Part shown: in pieces, positions 45,972 to 58,800 of the stretch | How the letters are laid out: every line of letters starts with the position of its first letter | Numbering within the stretch: position 1 is the first letter of the stretch | Assembly: GCA_000507305.1 (NCBI GenBank) | Contig: DF239402.1 | Coordinates: 62,001-126,000, forward strand | DNA from: Breviolum minutum Mf 1.05b.01 | Lineage: Eukaryota > Sar > Dinophyceae > Suessiales > Symbiodiniaceae | Reading direction: 5' to 3' | Length of the DNA: 64,000 nt | Program-made: the position numbers and the translations under genes | The notes under the pieces: model-generated | The model's input: the letters and a program-made list of their open reading frames with translations, nothing else | Told to the model about the DNA's origin: nothing | Database searches by the model: none

Positions 45972-46073
45972 TAGTTACGTGGTTGAACCAACCCCTTTGA
46001 AAAATATGAGTCGAGTTGGATCATCTCTCCAATTTTTCGGGGTGAACATAAACAATATTTGAAACCACCACCC
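45972..46073 (-). mobile_element. Family A inverted-repeat element, copy A5
   Basis: TAGTTACGTGGTTGAACCAA at the left and TATTTGAAACCACCACCC at the right on the plus strand. In gene orientation GT starts it and CTAG ends it. An open frame DVYLGLDDW precedes it, but the frame on the other side does not join cleanly. Confidence 0.75.
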
Positions 46074-46621
46074 AGTCATCAAGACCTAAGTACACATCCT
46101 GTGAAAGATACACTTGGATGAATCGAATACTATTGCATCATGCCTGGTGAAAAGCCATCCAATCCCTAAATTCGAGACACTTTTGGTTGTTGGGTTTTCG
46201 GGATTCAAAGGAACCTAGCATCAAACATCCTGAAGAACTACAAGTACCATTTCTTTTCCATGTTTTTCTTTAAACTTCACCCATTCTTCCAGAAAAAACA
46301 GTCGTTTCTTCTCAAACGCCACGCAAGGGGCCCAGTAGCGTCCACTGTGAACCTGACATCCCAACACCTCGTTCTGTGCGTGGCTGAAGAGGATGTCAAG
46401 CCAAGCATCCTGCGGGATGTCCAGGGGCCGAAGGACGAGTTGCCATTAAATGGCCCAAAACATACTGCTTCATGTTGTAAATCACCAAAGCACATATAAG
46501 ATCATATAAGATGTATATGTATATATACATACCATGTACATGCGCAAAGAAGTAAAAAAGAAACACATTTGCGAGAATAGTTTCAAATTTGCAACTTTCC
46601 AAGTATCTTTTGGCCTGTTGG

Positions 46622-46740
46622 CTGGGACAGCGAACCTGTAGCCCAGCCCACCAACCCAGCCATCCTCATAGCCAGAACTGCCAGGAGCTTCGATTCCTCT
46701 CCGTTCAAAGACTTCTTTCCAATACCACTCTGGTCTGTGC
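46622..46740 (-). CDS. Probable exon, unidentified
   Basis: The minus-strand frame reads RPEWYWKEVFERRGIEAPGS then SGYEDGWVGGLGYR, ending at a GT donor (CTACAG|GTTCGC). Protein-like with aromatic residues. It may be part of the sulfotransferase-like gene's N-terminal region. Confidence 0.45.
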
Positions 46741-47044
46741 TTCACAGGGGTATAAACGGACATGGCCTGTCGTGGTTTGTCATGGGCCAATCGGACATGA
46801 AATCCTGACAACAGGGGCCACAAGTCGGAACGAAACAAAGTGGGAATAGAATGAAGGGGTCTAACAAAGTTGAACCCATCTTTGAGTTGTGAAGACACAT
46901 CACGATAAACCACGAGTACATTTTATGAAAAAACATATCGTATAATAACATTCAATTACGCAAAGTCAGCAACACAAAAATCAAGAAAAACAGATCAACA
47001 CGACCTTCACTAACCCAACAAAATCTCCCCAAAGCGCCTGAGAC

Positions 47045-47138
47045 ATACCCCGCCAGAGCTGCTCATCCTTTTCGTACAAGGCTTGGCAGTTTTCGGCGCC
47101 AACCAGTTGAGAAAGGGCTCCAACAGCTCCCCAAACCA
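47045..47138 (-). CDS. Probable exon, unidentified
   Basis: The minus-strand frame reads LVWGAVGALSQLVGAENCQA then LYEKDEQLWRG, ending at a GT donor (GGCGGG|GTATGT). It lies between the last recognised Hsp70 exon and the sulfotransferase loop exon; gene membership is open. Confidence 0.4.
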
Positions 47139-48063
47139 AAACCTCCAGATGTTGGTTTCAGCTTCAAAACGGTTTCTTTCTGTCCCTTGTGAGAAGCTGT
47201 TCTTAAACTTGGTGCAATCTTTTTTGTGACATTTTGTTGACCGTAAAGAGTAAACATCGGAAACAAACACGTTTTCGGAATTCTTGGTGGTATATGGTGT
47301 ATCATGTGCATATATTATTTATGATTTATATGTCTATCACCATCCTCGAAGACATAATATACTATTTCACACTTGTTCGATGTTTATCTTCATTTTCAAT
47401 TTCAAAATCTAGGTTGACTGTCTTCAAATTCATATCCTATCTTCTCCAGGATTGTATACAAGTTTTACACATGGAAGTATCACTATCCTGTAGGTCAACA
47501 GCAGGAGCTAATCAACCCATGACATCCCGTCTCTGAGTTTCTTGAGGTAAACCTTTGATCCAAACCAGGCTTTATAACTATACATTATATTGTGGGCCCC
47601 TCCTAACAAAAACATGCTATAGAGGAAACATCTTAAGTGGTATCCAAATTCCATTTACAGTAAATCAACGGGGGGAATAGGGTTGTATTGGATTCATTGC
47701 ATTCTGGAAGAATATAAGAGCCAAGTGGCCATGGGGTTCCAAACCGTTTTGCCTTCATGCCCATGCACTTTCTGCCAGCATATGCCAATCGCAGCTCATG
47801 AAGCAGGATGCCACAGGGACATCGGTGGAACACCAAAAGAGCTCATACAAACAAGGCTAAGAAAGACCTTTACAATGTGATGTGTGGCTACGAGGAAGGT
47901 GGCCAAAAAGTTGCAAATAACTGCACATGAACAGAACACTCTTCCTGGAAGTGTGGAGTTGTTTGGCTGATATGTCTGTGGATTCATTCTGTACTCACTG
48001 CGGCAGTAAGTCGTGAACATATTGCAGTTTCTTTCCAAGAGAAACACACCTGGTATGCATGTG

Positions 48064-48162
48064 TAGTTGGTGATTTCAATCTATTTGAAAAACTGTAGTC
48101 AAATTTGATCATTTCCCCAAGCACGGGTACAAATGAACAATCTTTGTTCAACCACCAACTAT
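48064..48162. mobile_element. Family A inverted-repeat element, copy A6
   Basis: TAGTTGGTGATTTCAATCTA at the left and TTGTTCAACCACCAACTA at the right. This copy keeps the outermost TAGTTGGTG/CACCAACTA pair best. Confidence 0.8.
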
Positions 48163-48531
48163 AGATGTATATTTATGTATATCATATATATATATATATG
48201 ATATATTCTACAATTCGTGGTCCCTCGTCCTTCTTCTTGATGTTGAAAACAAACTCCAAAGCCCTCCCATCCACTGCAATCGACGCGACATCTCACCAGC
48301 TAGCAACTCGTCATGCGAAAGGGGTGGTTGAATGACCCTGCAAAAAGAGATGCTAATGGAAGTCCGCCCAGCTCTAATCTATATGGAAGTGAAAATACAT
48401 AGTCAAAGGTTTCAAAAACAAAAAACATAGACTTCAAGTTTTGAATACACCTTTGACACGTTTCAAGTATCATCCCAACATCTCAATATCTATGTTGTTA
48501 TAACCAATGATTTGACAATGATTTGACCATA

Positions 48532-48663
48532 CTGTTGATGGTTCAGAAATCCCATTCCCAACCACCTGGCATGTATGAAACATGATAAAAACCCTGTAAA
48601 TAATACGACTCCATTTACCATTTCAACTGGTGAGTGCAAGCCGGATTTCTTCCACCATCCAAC
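48532..48663 (-). mobile_element. Family D introner, copy D3, abutting an Hsp70 exon
   Basis: In gene orientation it begins GTTGATGGTGGAAGAAATCC directly after the last base of Hsp70 exon 18, and it ends GGATTTCTGAACCATCAACAG. The start therefore is the 5' splice site of the Hsp70 intron. What follows the CAG is open (YGQIIVKSL) but is not obviously Hsp70. Confidence 0.65.
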
Positions 48664-49881
48664 GGTATCATCCGCATCCTCGATGCGGATGGATTTCTCA
48701 GCGGATGTGCCCCAATCTTTGGCTGAGACCGTCAAGATCCCCTGGGCAAAATGCGGCTGTTGTGCTTCGAAAAAAAGATCCCCCTGGGCAATTCCAAGAC
48801 TTAGTATAGGACATAGGAATGCTGAATTCAGGCTCATCTACTGAGAATGCGACTAAAACAGGATACAGTATTATCAAAATATCATGTCTTTCAGATTGTG
48901 ATGGGGCATCCCTTCATGCCTTCATCATACTCTGGTAGTAGGACGGAATCAACGGAGATGGAACATGCATCCCTCCAATCCTAGTTTTAGCATATTGCAA
49001 ATTGCTTACAATTCTTGCTCACACTTTGATACTTGCAACATCCTCAAATATCATGAACCTTCCGACGCCTCTACATTGATGTCGAAGCAAACTTCGATCT
49101 TTGGAACACCTCCGCTTCACAATCAACTGGAGACTGGTGTGTTCGTGGCAAACACAAACAAAAAGTGGCATGTTGCACCAATTTGCACCAACAAAAATGA
49201 ACTATCATGGCTCCAACATGTAGGAAAAAATCTGGTCATCTCAAACCTATCTTTCAAACTGAGCAACTTGAGCCAACTTCCACCATGACTCACCCGCAAA
49301 CAAAAAAACACGGACGACTCAAAATGGGAGGCACCTTTGGGCGCTGCCGGAATGTTGTCTAAACGAAACATTCCCAGCTTCTTATTGTCTTTAGCCAAAG
49401 GTCGTTCACCTTGCAAGACAATCACCTGAGCACATGGGTGGAATTACAAATTCCCATGCTTTTTTCTGTTGTGAGTTTTGACAATGTTTGAAGCATCCTA
49501 CGGAATCAAAAAATGTGGAATAATCCACAATCTGCTCAAATTGTCTTCTGAACCAAGTCAAAGAAGTAAACATCCTCATTTAAGACTATTCTTGAGACAT
49601 CTTCCTGTGTTTGCAAATATAGATACTAACCACCAAACGTGAAGGAACACATCTATCGCCATAATACAAACGTGAGAGAAGCAAAGATCAACAAAAATGA
49701 TCAATCCATTTCCATTCATCACATTCATCTTCGAAAACAAATACCCTTACCTTAGTATCTCCGTGAATTTCCCTCTCCATTTCTCTGGTGTTCGTTTATT
49801 TCCAGCCCAAAAACACCCTAAAATGTTGGCCACCTCAATTGCATCTTGAGCATCAGCAGAGGTGGTGAAGACACGCTTCGC
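48664..49881 (-). CDS. HSP70: Hsp70 exons 16-18 (substrate-binding domain, beta part)
   Basis: Exon 16 is 49834-49881 ([18 protein letters not shown] donor GTGGCC). Exon 17 is 49335-49425 ([20 protein letters not shown] then [12 protein letters not shown] donor). Exon 18 is 48664-48741 ([20 protein letters not shown] then EDADDT), ending exactly at introner D3. The 16 to 17 join is phase 0 and gives [11 protein letters not shown], in line with the family. A short 'VxVxFxIDAN' piece expected between 17 and 18 was not located. Confidence 0.8.
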
Positions 49882-52800
49882 CTGGATGAAATCATAACAA
49901 CCTTCAATGGTTCAAAGGCATTGCCAAGAAAGGGGTTATTGTTGTAGCCTCCGAAGAACGAGTCCATATCCCACCAAAACGAGAAAAGGAAAATCATCGA
50001 CTCAAAAGTGACTTTTGATGGGATATGTTACTTCCCAGGAGGGTAACCATTGTTGTTGTGATCATTACCCTCCCTAAAACTAACAGTTCGCCCCTGAAAA
50101 TAGGCCGGGCCCCAAAAGGAAACGATCGTATTCCAACCATCCATTTTCAGGTGCGAACTGGTAGTTTCAGGGAGGGTATACATCCCCAAAGTTTAACATG
50201 GCCCCTGAAGAGGGACCTTTGTTTCAATCATCATAAGGTGTATAATTCAATATCACTTCAACACGCAAGTCGGCTGGAGCAATTCAGGTGAAGTCAAGAT
50301 ATGATATGCAATTATGCACCTATAAAATGCGCTTAACAAAAACCAAGGTTCTTATTGCAAAGCTGTTGATCAAAAACGACAGTTTTTCTTCATGTCATCT
50401 CAAATCTGCATGTGAAAACCGGATGCCGGATCCAACATCATGTCTATCTGCCACATGGCTTTAAAAGGATACACCACATATAGTGTTTTTAGTCTCAACA
50501 AAACTTTTTTCCGGGTTTCAATAGATTCTTTTCTAGCAAAAAAAAGGCGTAAAACAGTAACCAGAGACCAGAACATCGGCATCAATCACCAAAGTTGGTT
50601 CTTCCTTCCTTTCTTACGATATTCAAATGGACTTCATCTGAACATCGCTCGCAAATTAGTCACCACTTGGTGCGCGAGCTGGTATACACAATACAATACA
50701 ATACAATAACAGTTGTCACTCTGTTCCCGCAAACAACCATCAATTTCAATAGAGAACAACATGGTCTTTCTCTCTCTCTACCCCTCTCTCCTTCCTATCA
50801 TTTACATGTATGTATATATTAAAAATGAGTCATGCAATGTATATACATATTAAATCATGTATCTATAATACCAAATATGTATACCGATACCAACCATCCA
50901 TCAATTCATCCTTTGGGCGCACCTGCCATGGCACCGCACTGCCCCGTGGCAACACTTCCGAAAAAACGCCGCCATCGGTTTCCACTCCCAGGGTCAACGG
51001 CGTCACATCGATGAGCATGATGTCTTTTACCTACCAAAATCCCACCGGTGGAAATAATTTCTTTAAAAGAAAAAGCAAACACAATTTGGCAACCAAAAAC
51101 ACACACCTCTTATAGGTAAAATGGTGAGATGAGTTCTATACAAAGATTTTTTTAATCTTAGAACTTATATCTTTATATATAATATCTTTCAATGGTTTTG
51201 TAAACCACTTTACACGGACTAGTTGGTGTGTGCATAGTATGACATGAGGGAGAAGGTAAGAACAAAACCATACTGAGATCTGGGGAATAGACGTACTGGA
51301 GAAAAATATCTGACATGGCAGGCTCTGAAGATCTTCTTGTTGTGAACACATCTATGTATACATATAACAAATATAAATATATATATATATACATGTGTTT
51401 GAAAACAAGTATTGGCTATTTGCCAGCTGGCAAGAACTGAATCTTGGACATTTTGCCAGATCTCGTCACTTGTCAAGTGCTAAATATGCCAATTGCTCAA
51501 GTCCGTAGCAAAGTACAAGGTCTCAAAAACGAGACACCAATGCCCTTGGGAAATGTTGCAGACACAACAATTAGACTCTACGTTTGGAATTCGTAGATCG
51601 TTCAAAAAAATGAATGACCACTTGACCACTTTTCAATCAAGATGAAATTAGGTCAAAATAATCCAGTAGTAACAGAAATCTTCACACTTATTCAAATAAG
51701 ACCCCAAGAAACTAATCTTTGATAACCTAGTAATTGGCTCGTTGATTCTGCCATTTCGCTTGTTGGAGACTAACCATCATCAACAAGCTTATTGGCTCAC
51801 CGCTATATCTTAATGCTTACAAACTGAACATGGGTATAAAAGAGATCAAAAAGGGATGGCTCCGAATCTGTTCTTTTCAATTATATGGCTATTTGGTGTA
51901 TCATGGCGATCATGGGGTATTATGGGTGGATATTTAGCTTTTTCCAAAAATAGGGGTACCCCACAAATGGATGATTTGGGGTAATTGCCACCATTTTCGG
52001 AAGCATTCATATGAGGGGCTCTTCACCTCGGGTATGCCTGGACCGAACAACCACCAGGCGCTTGCCTCTCCAGAAATCATGGCCGCTTGTACTGAAGCAC
52101 CCAAGGCAACTACCTGCAGATGGAAAAAGGTAGCCAGCATTTCGGGTGTAGATTTTTGGAACATGGCATCCATTTGGGTGGGTAAAATCTGAAATCTGTG
52201 AAGTTTTTCCATCTTTTCATCTTCGTTTTTTTCCCAAACAAAAAAAACTACAAAGTTTGAAGTGATTTTGGATCGAAGACGACGTGAAATTCATCCGTCC
52301 GCCTCATCCGCACTGATGGACATGTTGATAGGTTTGAAGGCTGTCAGCTCCTGAAGCTATGGAGAGGTTTTTTGTTCTGTTTCAAACAACATCAAGACAT
52401 TTTGGTTGAAAATTGCACATGTTTGAATATTTGCATGAAGAATTTTCTGCATCATCCATTATGCTTTGACAAAACTTACAGGATCCAATGTTTAGAGATC
52501 TCCAAAGGTAGAAACATGAGGCGTTTTGTGGTGGTTTCAGGTTTCAAACATGTAGATACATACACCACCGAAATTTAAAATTGATGGGCCTCAGAAAATC
52601 TATCTTCTTTCAAATATGGCTATTTTTGATGTTGAAATCTATGTTAAATTTCAGGGGGGTATCCCAGATGATGTTAGGATGGACCTCGTGTAAATTGAAT
52701 TTGCCAGCCCATCCCCACATTTCTCCCTAGCGAGGTTTTGGACTGCAGGAATTCGTGTGGAGCCACCCACCAAAATCACCTGCGAAGTGGAGATGGGAAG

Positions 52801-55800
52801 CCATGAGTCAATGAGAAAAGCTAAGTCAACAAGTCAAATATAGTCAAATGGATGTGGATGCACATTCTGTTTCTTAGAATGGATCAACGTTGATTTCAGA
52901 TGTTCAGGAATGATTGGGATATTATCCTCCCATCCTCCCAAAATAGACACAAACCCAAAACATGTGAAACCCTGCCTCGTGCAAATTTCGAGGCCGTACC
53001 CGAGAGTCCTCCCGATTTTGTTTCGGCAAATATGTCAGCGTTATAAGCTGGCTATTAAAGGACATGTATGCGACTTGTCCTTTGATGTCGTTGTTTTAGA
53101 TTTCAACTGCCTTAATCTGCAGATTTCGTCATTTAGACTTCTTGGAAACTCCACATTGTCAGGCGGTTGAATGAAGCAACATCCTCAACAGATTTTGAAC
53201 ACATACAACTCGAAGTAAAGAATATATGCACTTGCACAATGCGCTTCTATATAGATTAAATCTGTATACTGTGTATTACTGAAAAAATCCAAACATTCCC
53301 ATTGAATGTACCCTAACCAAAGGGTTCTGATTAGCAACTTATACCCCTAGTAGCTAAACACATAGTAAGTGGGATGACATCCAAGTGAAACGGGTCCAGC
53401 ACCTTTAGCATTTTTAGAGCTGTGGGCTTCCCTGGTTTCAGGATGCTCCTTCTAAGTCTCTTCTTTCTAATTGGTTGGTGAAACATGGTGAAACAATCTC
53501 AGATTTTCACTCACTTTCCACCCACTTTGAAATGTCAACCTCGACCTCCGTAAATGAATAGCCCTTTCTTTGGAGCCATGCAACCTCGGCTTTCTGTGAG
53601 TTGCCTAAGCCTTCGGAGGAAACCAGGAATTCCCGATCCTCCTCATCAAGCCATGAAAGAAATAGACGGTGCTCTTCTCGGGAGTATTGAGATGAGCCGT
53701 CTCCACATTTCTTCAAAGAAAGTTCGCCTAACCCTGCACTGACCGCACTTTGGAACTCCTGGGACTCTTCGAATTCACCTTTTCTGCGAAAAATCCGTTC
53801 TCTGCGCAAATGCTCGGCTCCAGCGGTGGAAAAGTTTTCAACTTTACCTTTACCTTTCATTTTATCAAAAAAGTATACTTGGAGCTCAGCTCGTTTCTCA
53901 ACAGCCTCCTCTATGTTTTGGATCCAGTGCGTCCACCACCGGCACCCCCATGGCTTTTGTTCGCCATAGAGAGGCGTGCACCAGCAGGCACCTGGCAACT
54001 TCTCAGCTGTTGGGATCTGGTCGTGAATGCCAAAGTGTCTTGAGCCCTGCGGCAAAAAGACCACAGCGGCACTGAGGTGCCCTCTACGACTTTTTTGCAC
54101 CAACGCATCCCAAGCTGACTCGTACTTGCCCGGCCAGGAACTGACACAAGGCTTGCCTGGGAGAATCTTCCCCTCAAAGACGATGGTGTGGTCAGTGAGA
54201 TTAAGACCTCCCTCTTTGTGTAACTCGTCCTCCTCTCCAAAAATCCTGAAAAAGACAGCTCTGCATGCTGTCCTAAATCTTGCGGACTTAAAGAAGGCGA
54301 TGAAGATGGCCAGCAGCAGCAACACAGGGAGCCACAACGAAGCGGCAGCCCATGGGAAGCCTTGGAAGCCGTGCATCACTGTCATCACAACGAGGCAAGC
54401 GAAGGCCACGACAGAACCAAGACAGGGAGGAAAAAGGAAGAGGAAATTCTCTCGCCATGAAGGTTCTACATCGACCTCTTGGCTCAGTTTTTCGGCCATT
54501 CTTTTGGCCCCGAAAGCCTTCCTACGGAAGTACGCGAATGAGGCCCAACTGCTTAGGCAGCTGCAGCAACAGAGGCAGCCGGCTCCGAGGCAAAGCACGA
54601 CTGCTATGGCGTAGCTCTCGAGCCGAACAACGAGGCAAATCACCACGAACACCAGCAACACGCCCCAAAGGCAAGAGTTCCATTTGATGAAAGGCCCCAA
54701 ATGCATCCAGATCGCCTTCTTTAGAAGCTCCCGGATCCGCTGCTCTTTCAACCTTTTCTCTCTTTGTATTGAGATGTCTTCCTCCACGATAAAAGTCTCA
54801 ACTTCGGTGCCAAAGTTCCCAAACGCACCTGAGGACATGCAAAGTTGTGTGCCATCAAACTCCTCGCATATGGCGTGGATGCTTGGATCATCACGCAAGC
54901 TCACTTCCAGACTCAGAGGCATACCATCAAATTTCATGCTTTTGCCTGGATACAAGACTTTTCGACCATTTGAGGAATTCACCTCAACGGCTGCTTTCAA
55001 GTCATTGATCAACTCTAGAGGCGCCTGTTTCTGATCCTCGATCAGCTCCACCGGATCTACATCTTCACATCGACCAAGAACCGCAGCATGATTATTATTG
55101 CAGGATCCAGGCAGTTCAAGGTCACATAGGTCCGACTGTGATGATGTCATTCGATTCTCGTATTAGAAAAACACCGTCTGGCTTGAGGCTTCACATGGCA
55201 AGGCCAAATTTTCATCCAAAGCCACCAAAATGGAGTCAAAAAACACTTTCGAAGTGGTCTCCAAGTGTCACACTCTCATATCCCAATGTCTTTCCACAAA
55301 AAAAACTCCATGTAAGGGGATTGTGTGACTTCCAGCAACCTCAAAGGGAAAAAAACATGCAAGTAAATGAGGGAATTGGAATGACACTGTCAATGACGCT
55401 ATGGCCATATGACCTTTCAAAAAGTAGGGTTTGGACAATGTAGTCTTAGATGTCAAAAAATGCCGGGGGGATCAACCTTCCTGGGTGATCAAACCATTCA
55501 GGCGTTGGCATTTCCGAACCTTTCCCAACTGCAACCATGTCCAAAACTATTCGAGGCAACAAAAACTCACACACACAAAATATACCAGTGAAAACCAACT
55601 TACAACATTTTTTGAAACTCAAAAGCAAAAAAAAATATTATACCCTTATACTACGATCCCTTCTGCAAATGGTTTTGCAGTGAATTTGGGGTACCTAAAC
55701 ACCTTCTAACAGCACATGGGGGATAGTAAAAATCAATGATACTTCACCAACCTGAACCAAATAGCGGCACTATTTTCGAGGGATTCAGCCTTCAGGGATG

Positions 55801-58800
55801 TCCATGGGGGTGCTTCGGGGCCCTTCGCTCCACCGGAGTGAGTGAGTTCTCTGGATTCAGCCGACATTTCTGGGACTTTTTGCAAATCGTAACTATGCGT
55901 CTATGAGGAGTGCAGGATAGGCTGAATTACTAGGCTCTAATATCGGTTCATTAAGTATACATGTAATGGAGGTTAAATGGTAGAATTAGTCTTTCAAGAT
56001 CTTTCAGCACTTGGAAACCTACCTTCAATCACGCAACCAGTGATTGTCTGCTTGACTTTCCTCAGGTAGAATCAAATAAGAAACGAAAGAAAATCCAGCA
56101 ATGTGTTTTTACATTATTTTTGCTTTTACCCTGAAACTAGCATGCATAGCCCCTGACAATAATGGCAAAAGGAAATTTTATCTACTTTGCTTTTGGAGAT
56201 CTTGGCCTATTTTCAGGTGCGAACTGGAAGAAATTCTGCACCACCTGACAACATGGAGAATAAATACCCTCCAGGGAACTGACTAACATATCCCACCAAA
56301 CGGGAAAAGGAAAATCATCGACTCAAAAGTGACTTTTGATGGGATATGTTGCTTCCCAGGAGGGTGGTTGCAGGCATCGTAGATTTCAAAGGGTTTCCCT
56401 TACCATCCTTACCCGAAGACCCACCGGGGCTCCTTCAATGCCTGTGTCACTGGCGCAGCCAAGCGTTCGACCAGATCTGAAGATAACTCCTGGAACAGAA
56501 ACAGAGGAATTGGTAGGGCTGTAATTGAAATAGTTGGTGGGGTGTTATTATTCTGTTTTACTGTTAATTTAAATAAAATAGCATATAAATAGTATACACT
56601 GTAAATCATGAAACAAGTACAATAAATGACATATCAATACATATTGTATGATTACCCTCTCTGACAATATGGTAGCACCAGAAACAATGCGGTTGGAACA
56701 TGAGTTTCCTTTTGGGAAGGTCTCCAGGAAGGTGATATGTTGTGCTACATTAGGTTTTTGGGAGTGCATCTATATCGCAAACTATATCATCTTTTGATAT
56801 CGCTTGTAGATACACATCATGTATGTATATATAAAGCAAATACTGTACATGTTTGAACGTCATTCAAGTGGTTCATACCAAAACAACCAAGGATCTTTTC
56901 TCATTTCTCACCAACATCATCCTGTTTTGGGGATCAACCTGTTTTCTTTACCAAACAACCCAGGAATCAGCAAGTCTTGAGGGGCATACCTTCGATAGAA
57001 ATACCTTAACATGGCTTAAAGCAGTTTGACCTCGAAAGCATTTCAACGAGGTTCGATCGCGAGAAGGACATCTTATCCTATCCTCAGTTCAGCTGAGAAA
57101 AAAAAACACCTTCACTTCACCATCGATGTTTTGACAGATCCTCAAAGTGCTCGCGGGTCAAATTCTCCTCCACATGCTTCGGACCATCTTCCTGAGCACA
57201 AGGCAAGTGTATCAAAGAAACCTTTTCTGGTTTCAAAGCTTACAGGCTTCAAATGAGTGAAAGCACACATTGGCAAATCTAATTGCCACCATACTTTGAA
57301 ACTTCATTCATTTTATTGAAATTTCAATGCCTTTTCCCAAGATACTTGTATGATGGGAACATTGCGACTTTATGCTACATTTTTTAAAACCAAGCATCAT
57401 CTGCAGTGATGAAGGGGACGGAGATGCGAACCTGAGGTATTTGAGGGCATCTCTTTTTCTTGGCAGCAAGGGTGACCAGTCCACTCTGTTGGTGAAGGTC
57501 GAAGGAAGCTATCATCTTAGCAACATACCACTTGCAGGGTGAGTAACATTTTTTCATGCAAAGAAGACATGTCATGCAATTTTAAGATGGAAAACAAACA
57601 TGCCAAAGGGTGCGTATGGTTTCCATCTTCAACCTTTGCTTAGCTAAGAAAAGGTGACCCACCATAAAAATATTTATTGCACTGGATGATTTTAGCATCT
57701 ATCCAGAACTTCTACCAGTGATACCACTTTTCTCTCTTGAGTATACTGCCATGTATTGCCGAATTTGCCCAAACCACATGCAACAAAAAAGTTCTACCTC
57801 TGATGCATAAAATCACTATCCGCTAAAAAAAAAACAGAAAAAAACGTGACATCATTATCCCCAATGCTGGTGAAAAAACAAAACAAAAACTGTGCCACCT
57901 TACTCAAGGGTCACTATATTACCAACCCAAAACAATGCACTTTCAAAAATCGGAAATCCCTCAAAATTACATAACATACATTTGCATTGGTTTGGTCCCC
58001 CAACCCCCCCCCCCCCCAAAAAAAAAAGATGGGTAATGTATGGTAATTTAATGACCCCTGGTTGTCTTGTTGTTTTGTTCCAGCCTTTTTTTTCTCGTTG
58101 AAATTTCTCCCCGAATTTTTTCGCCTCGTTGAGGCTGGAAAGTTCCACCTTGGCCTTTTCACCTCGGACGGATGGGACTTTGTGGAAGAATCATTTAGGT
58201 GATTTTGAAAGGAGATGTTGATGGAAGTGATATTGTATATTATTTATGATATATTTCAATACATATCTTATAATATATATTAAATATCATATTAATATAT
58301 ATATATATATATGTAAATAATAATATGTAGCTACTTGAAACACATATAAAGAAGTTAAGTACACAGGATTGTTGGACACAAGTCCACCTTGGTGTATGGA
58401 GGGCAAACCCTTTTCAACAAGCATTGATTAATATTGATTGCCAGCAACAAACCTTTATTGACTTGTTGTTGCGACATCTATATAGATTTCTACTTCAAAT
58501 CAATCAACATCTATTACATTGGCGTATATGATTTTCGATACTTTTCCATGATTTTCTGCAAAGCAAAATGCTTTGGCGGTGTTCTTCCTTTTTCAATCCT
58601 CCTTCAAGCTTAAATCGTAACAGGTTGCAGAATCAAATGATAAGACCATGCGAGTCATGAGTCCATGGCATATCCTGCTAGATTGGCGAAACTTGACCCA
58701 GTCTTGCAAGTGTAAATACTATTCACCAACATCATAAGACTAAACAGTACACCATCCATGATATGATGATAATTACATTACATGTGTTACATTTGTCAAA

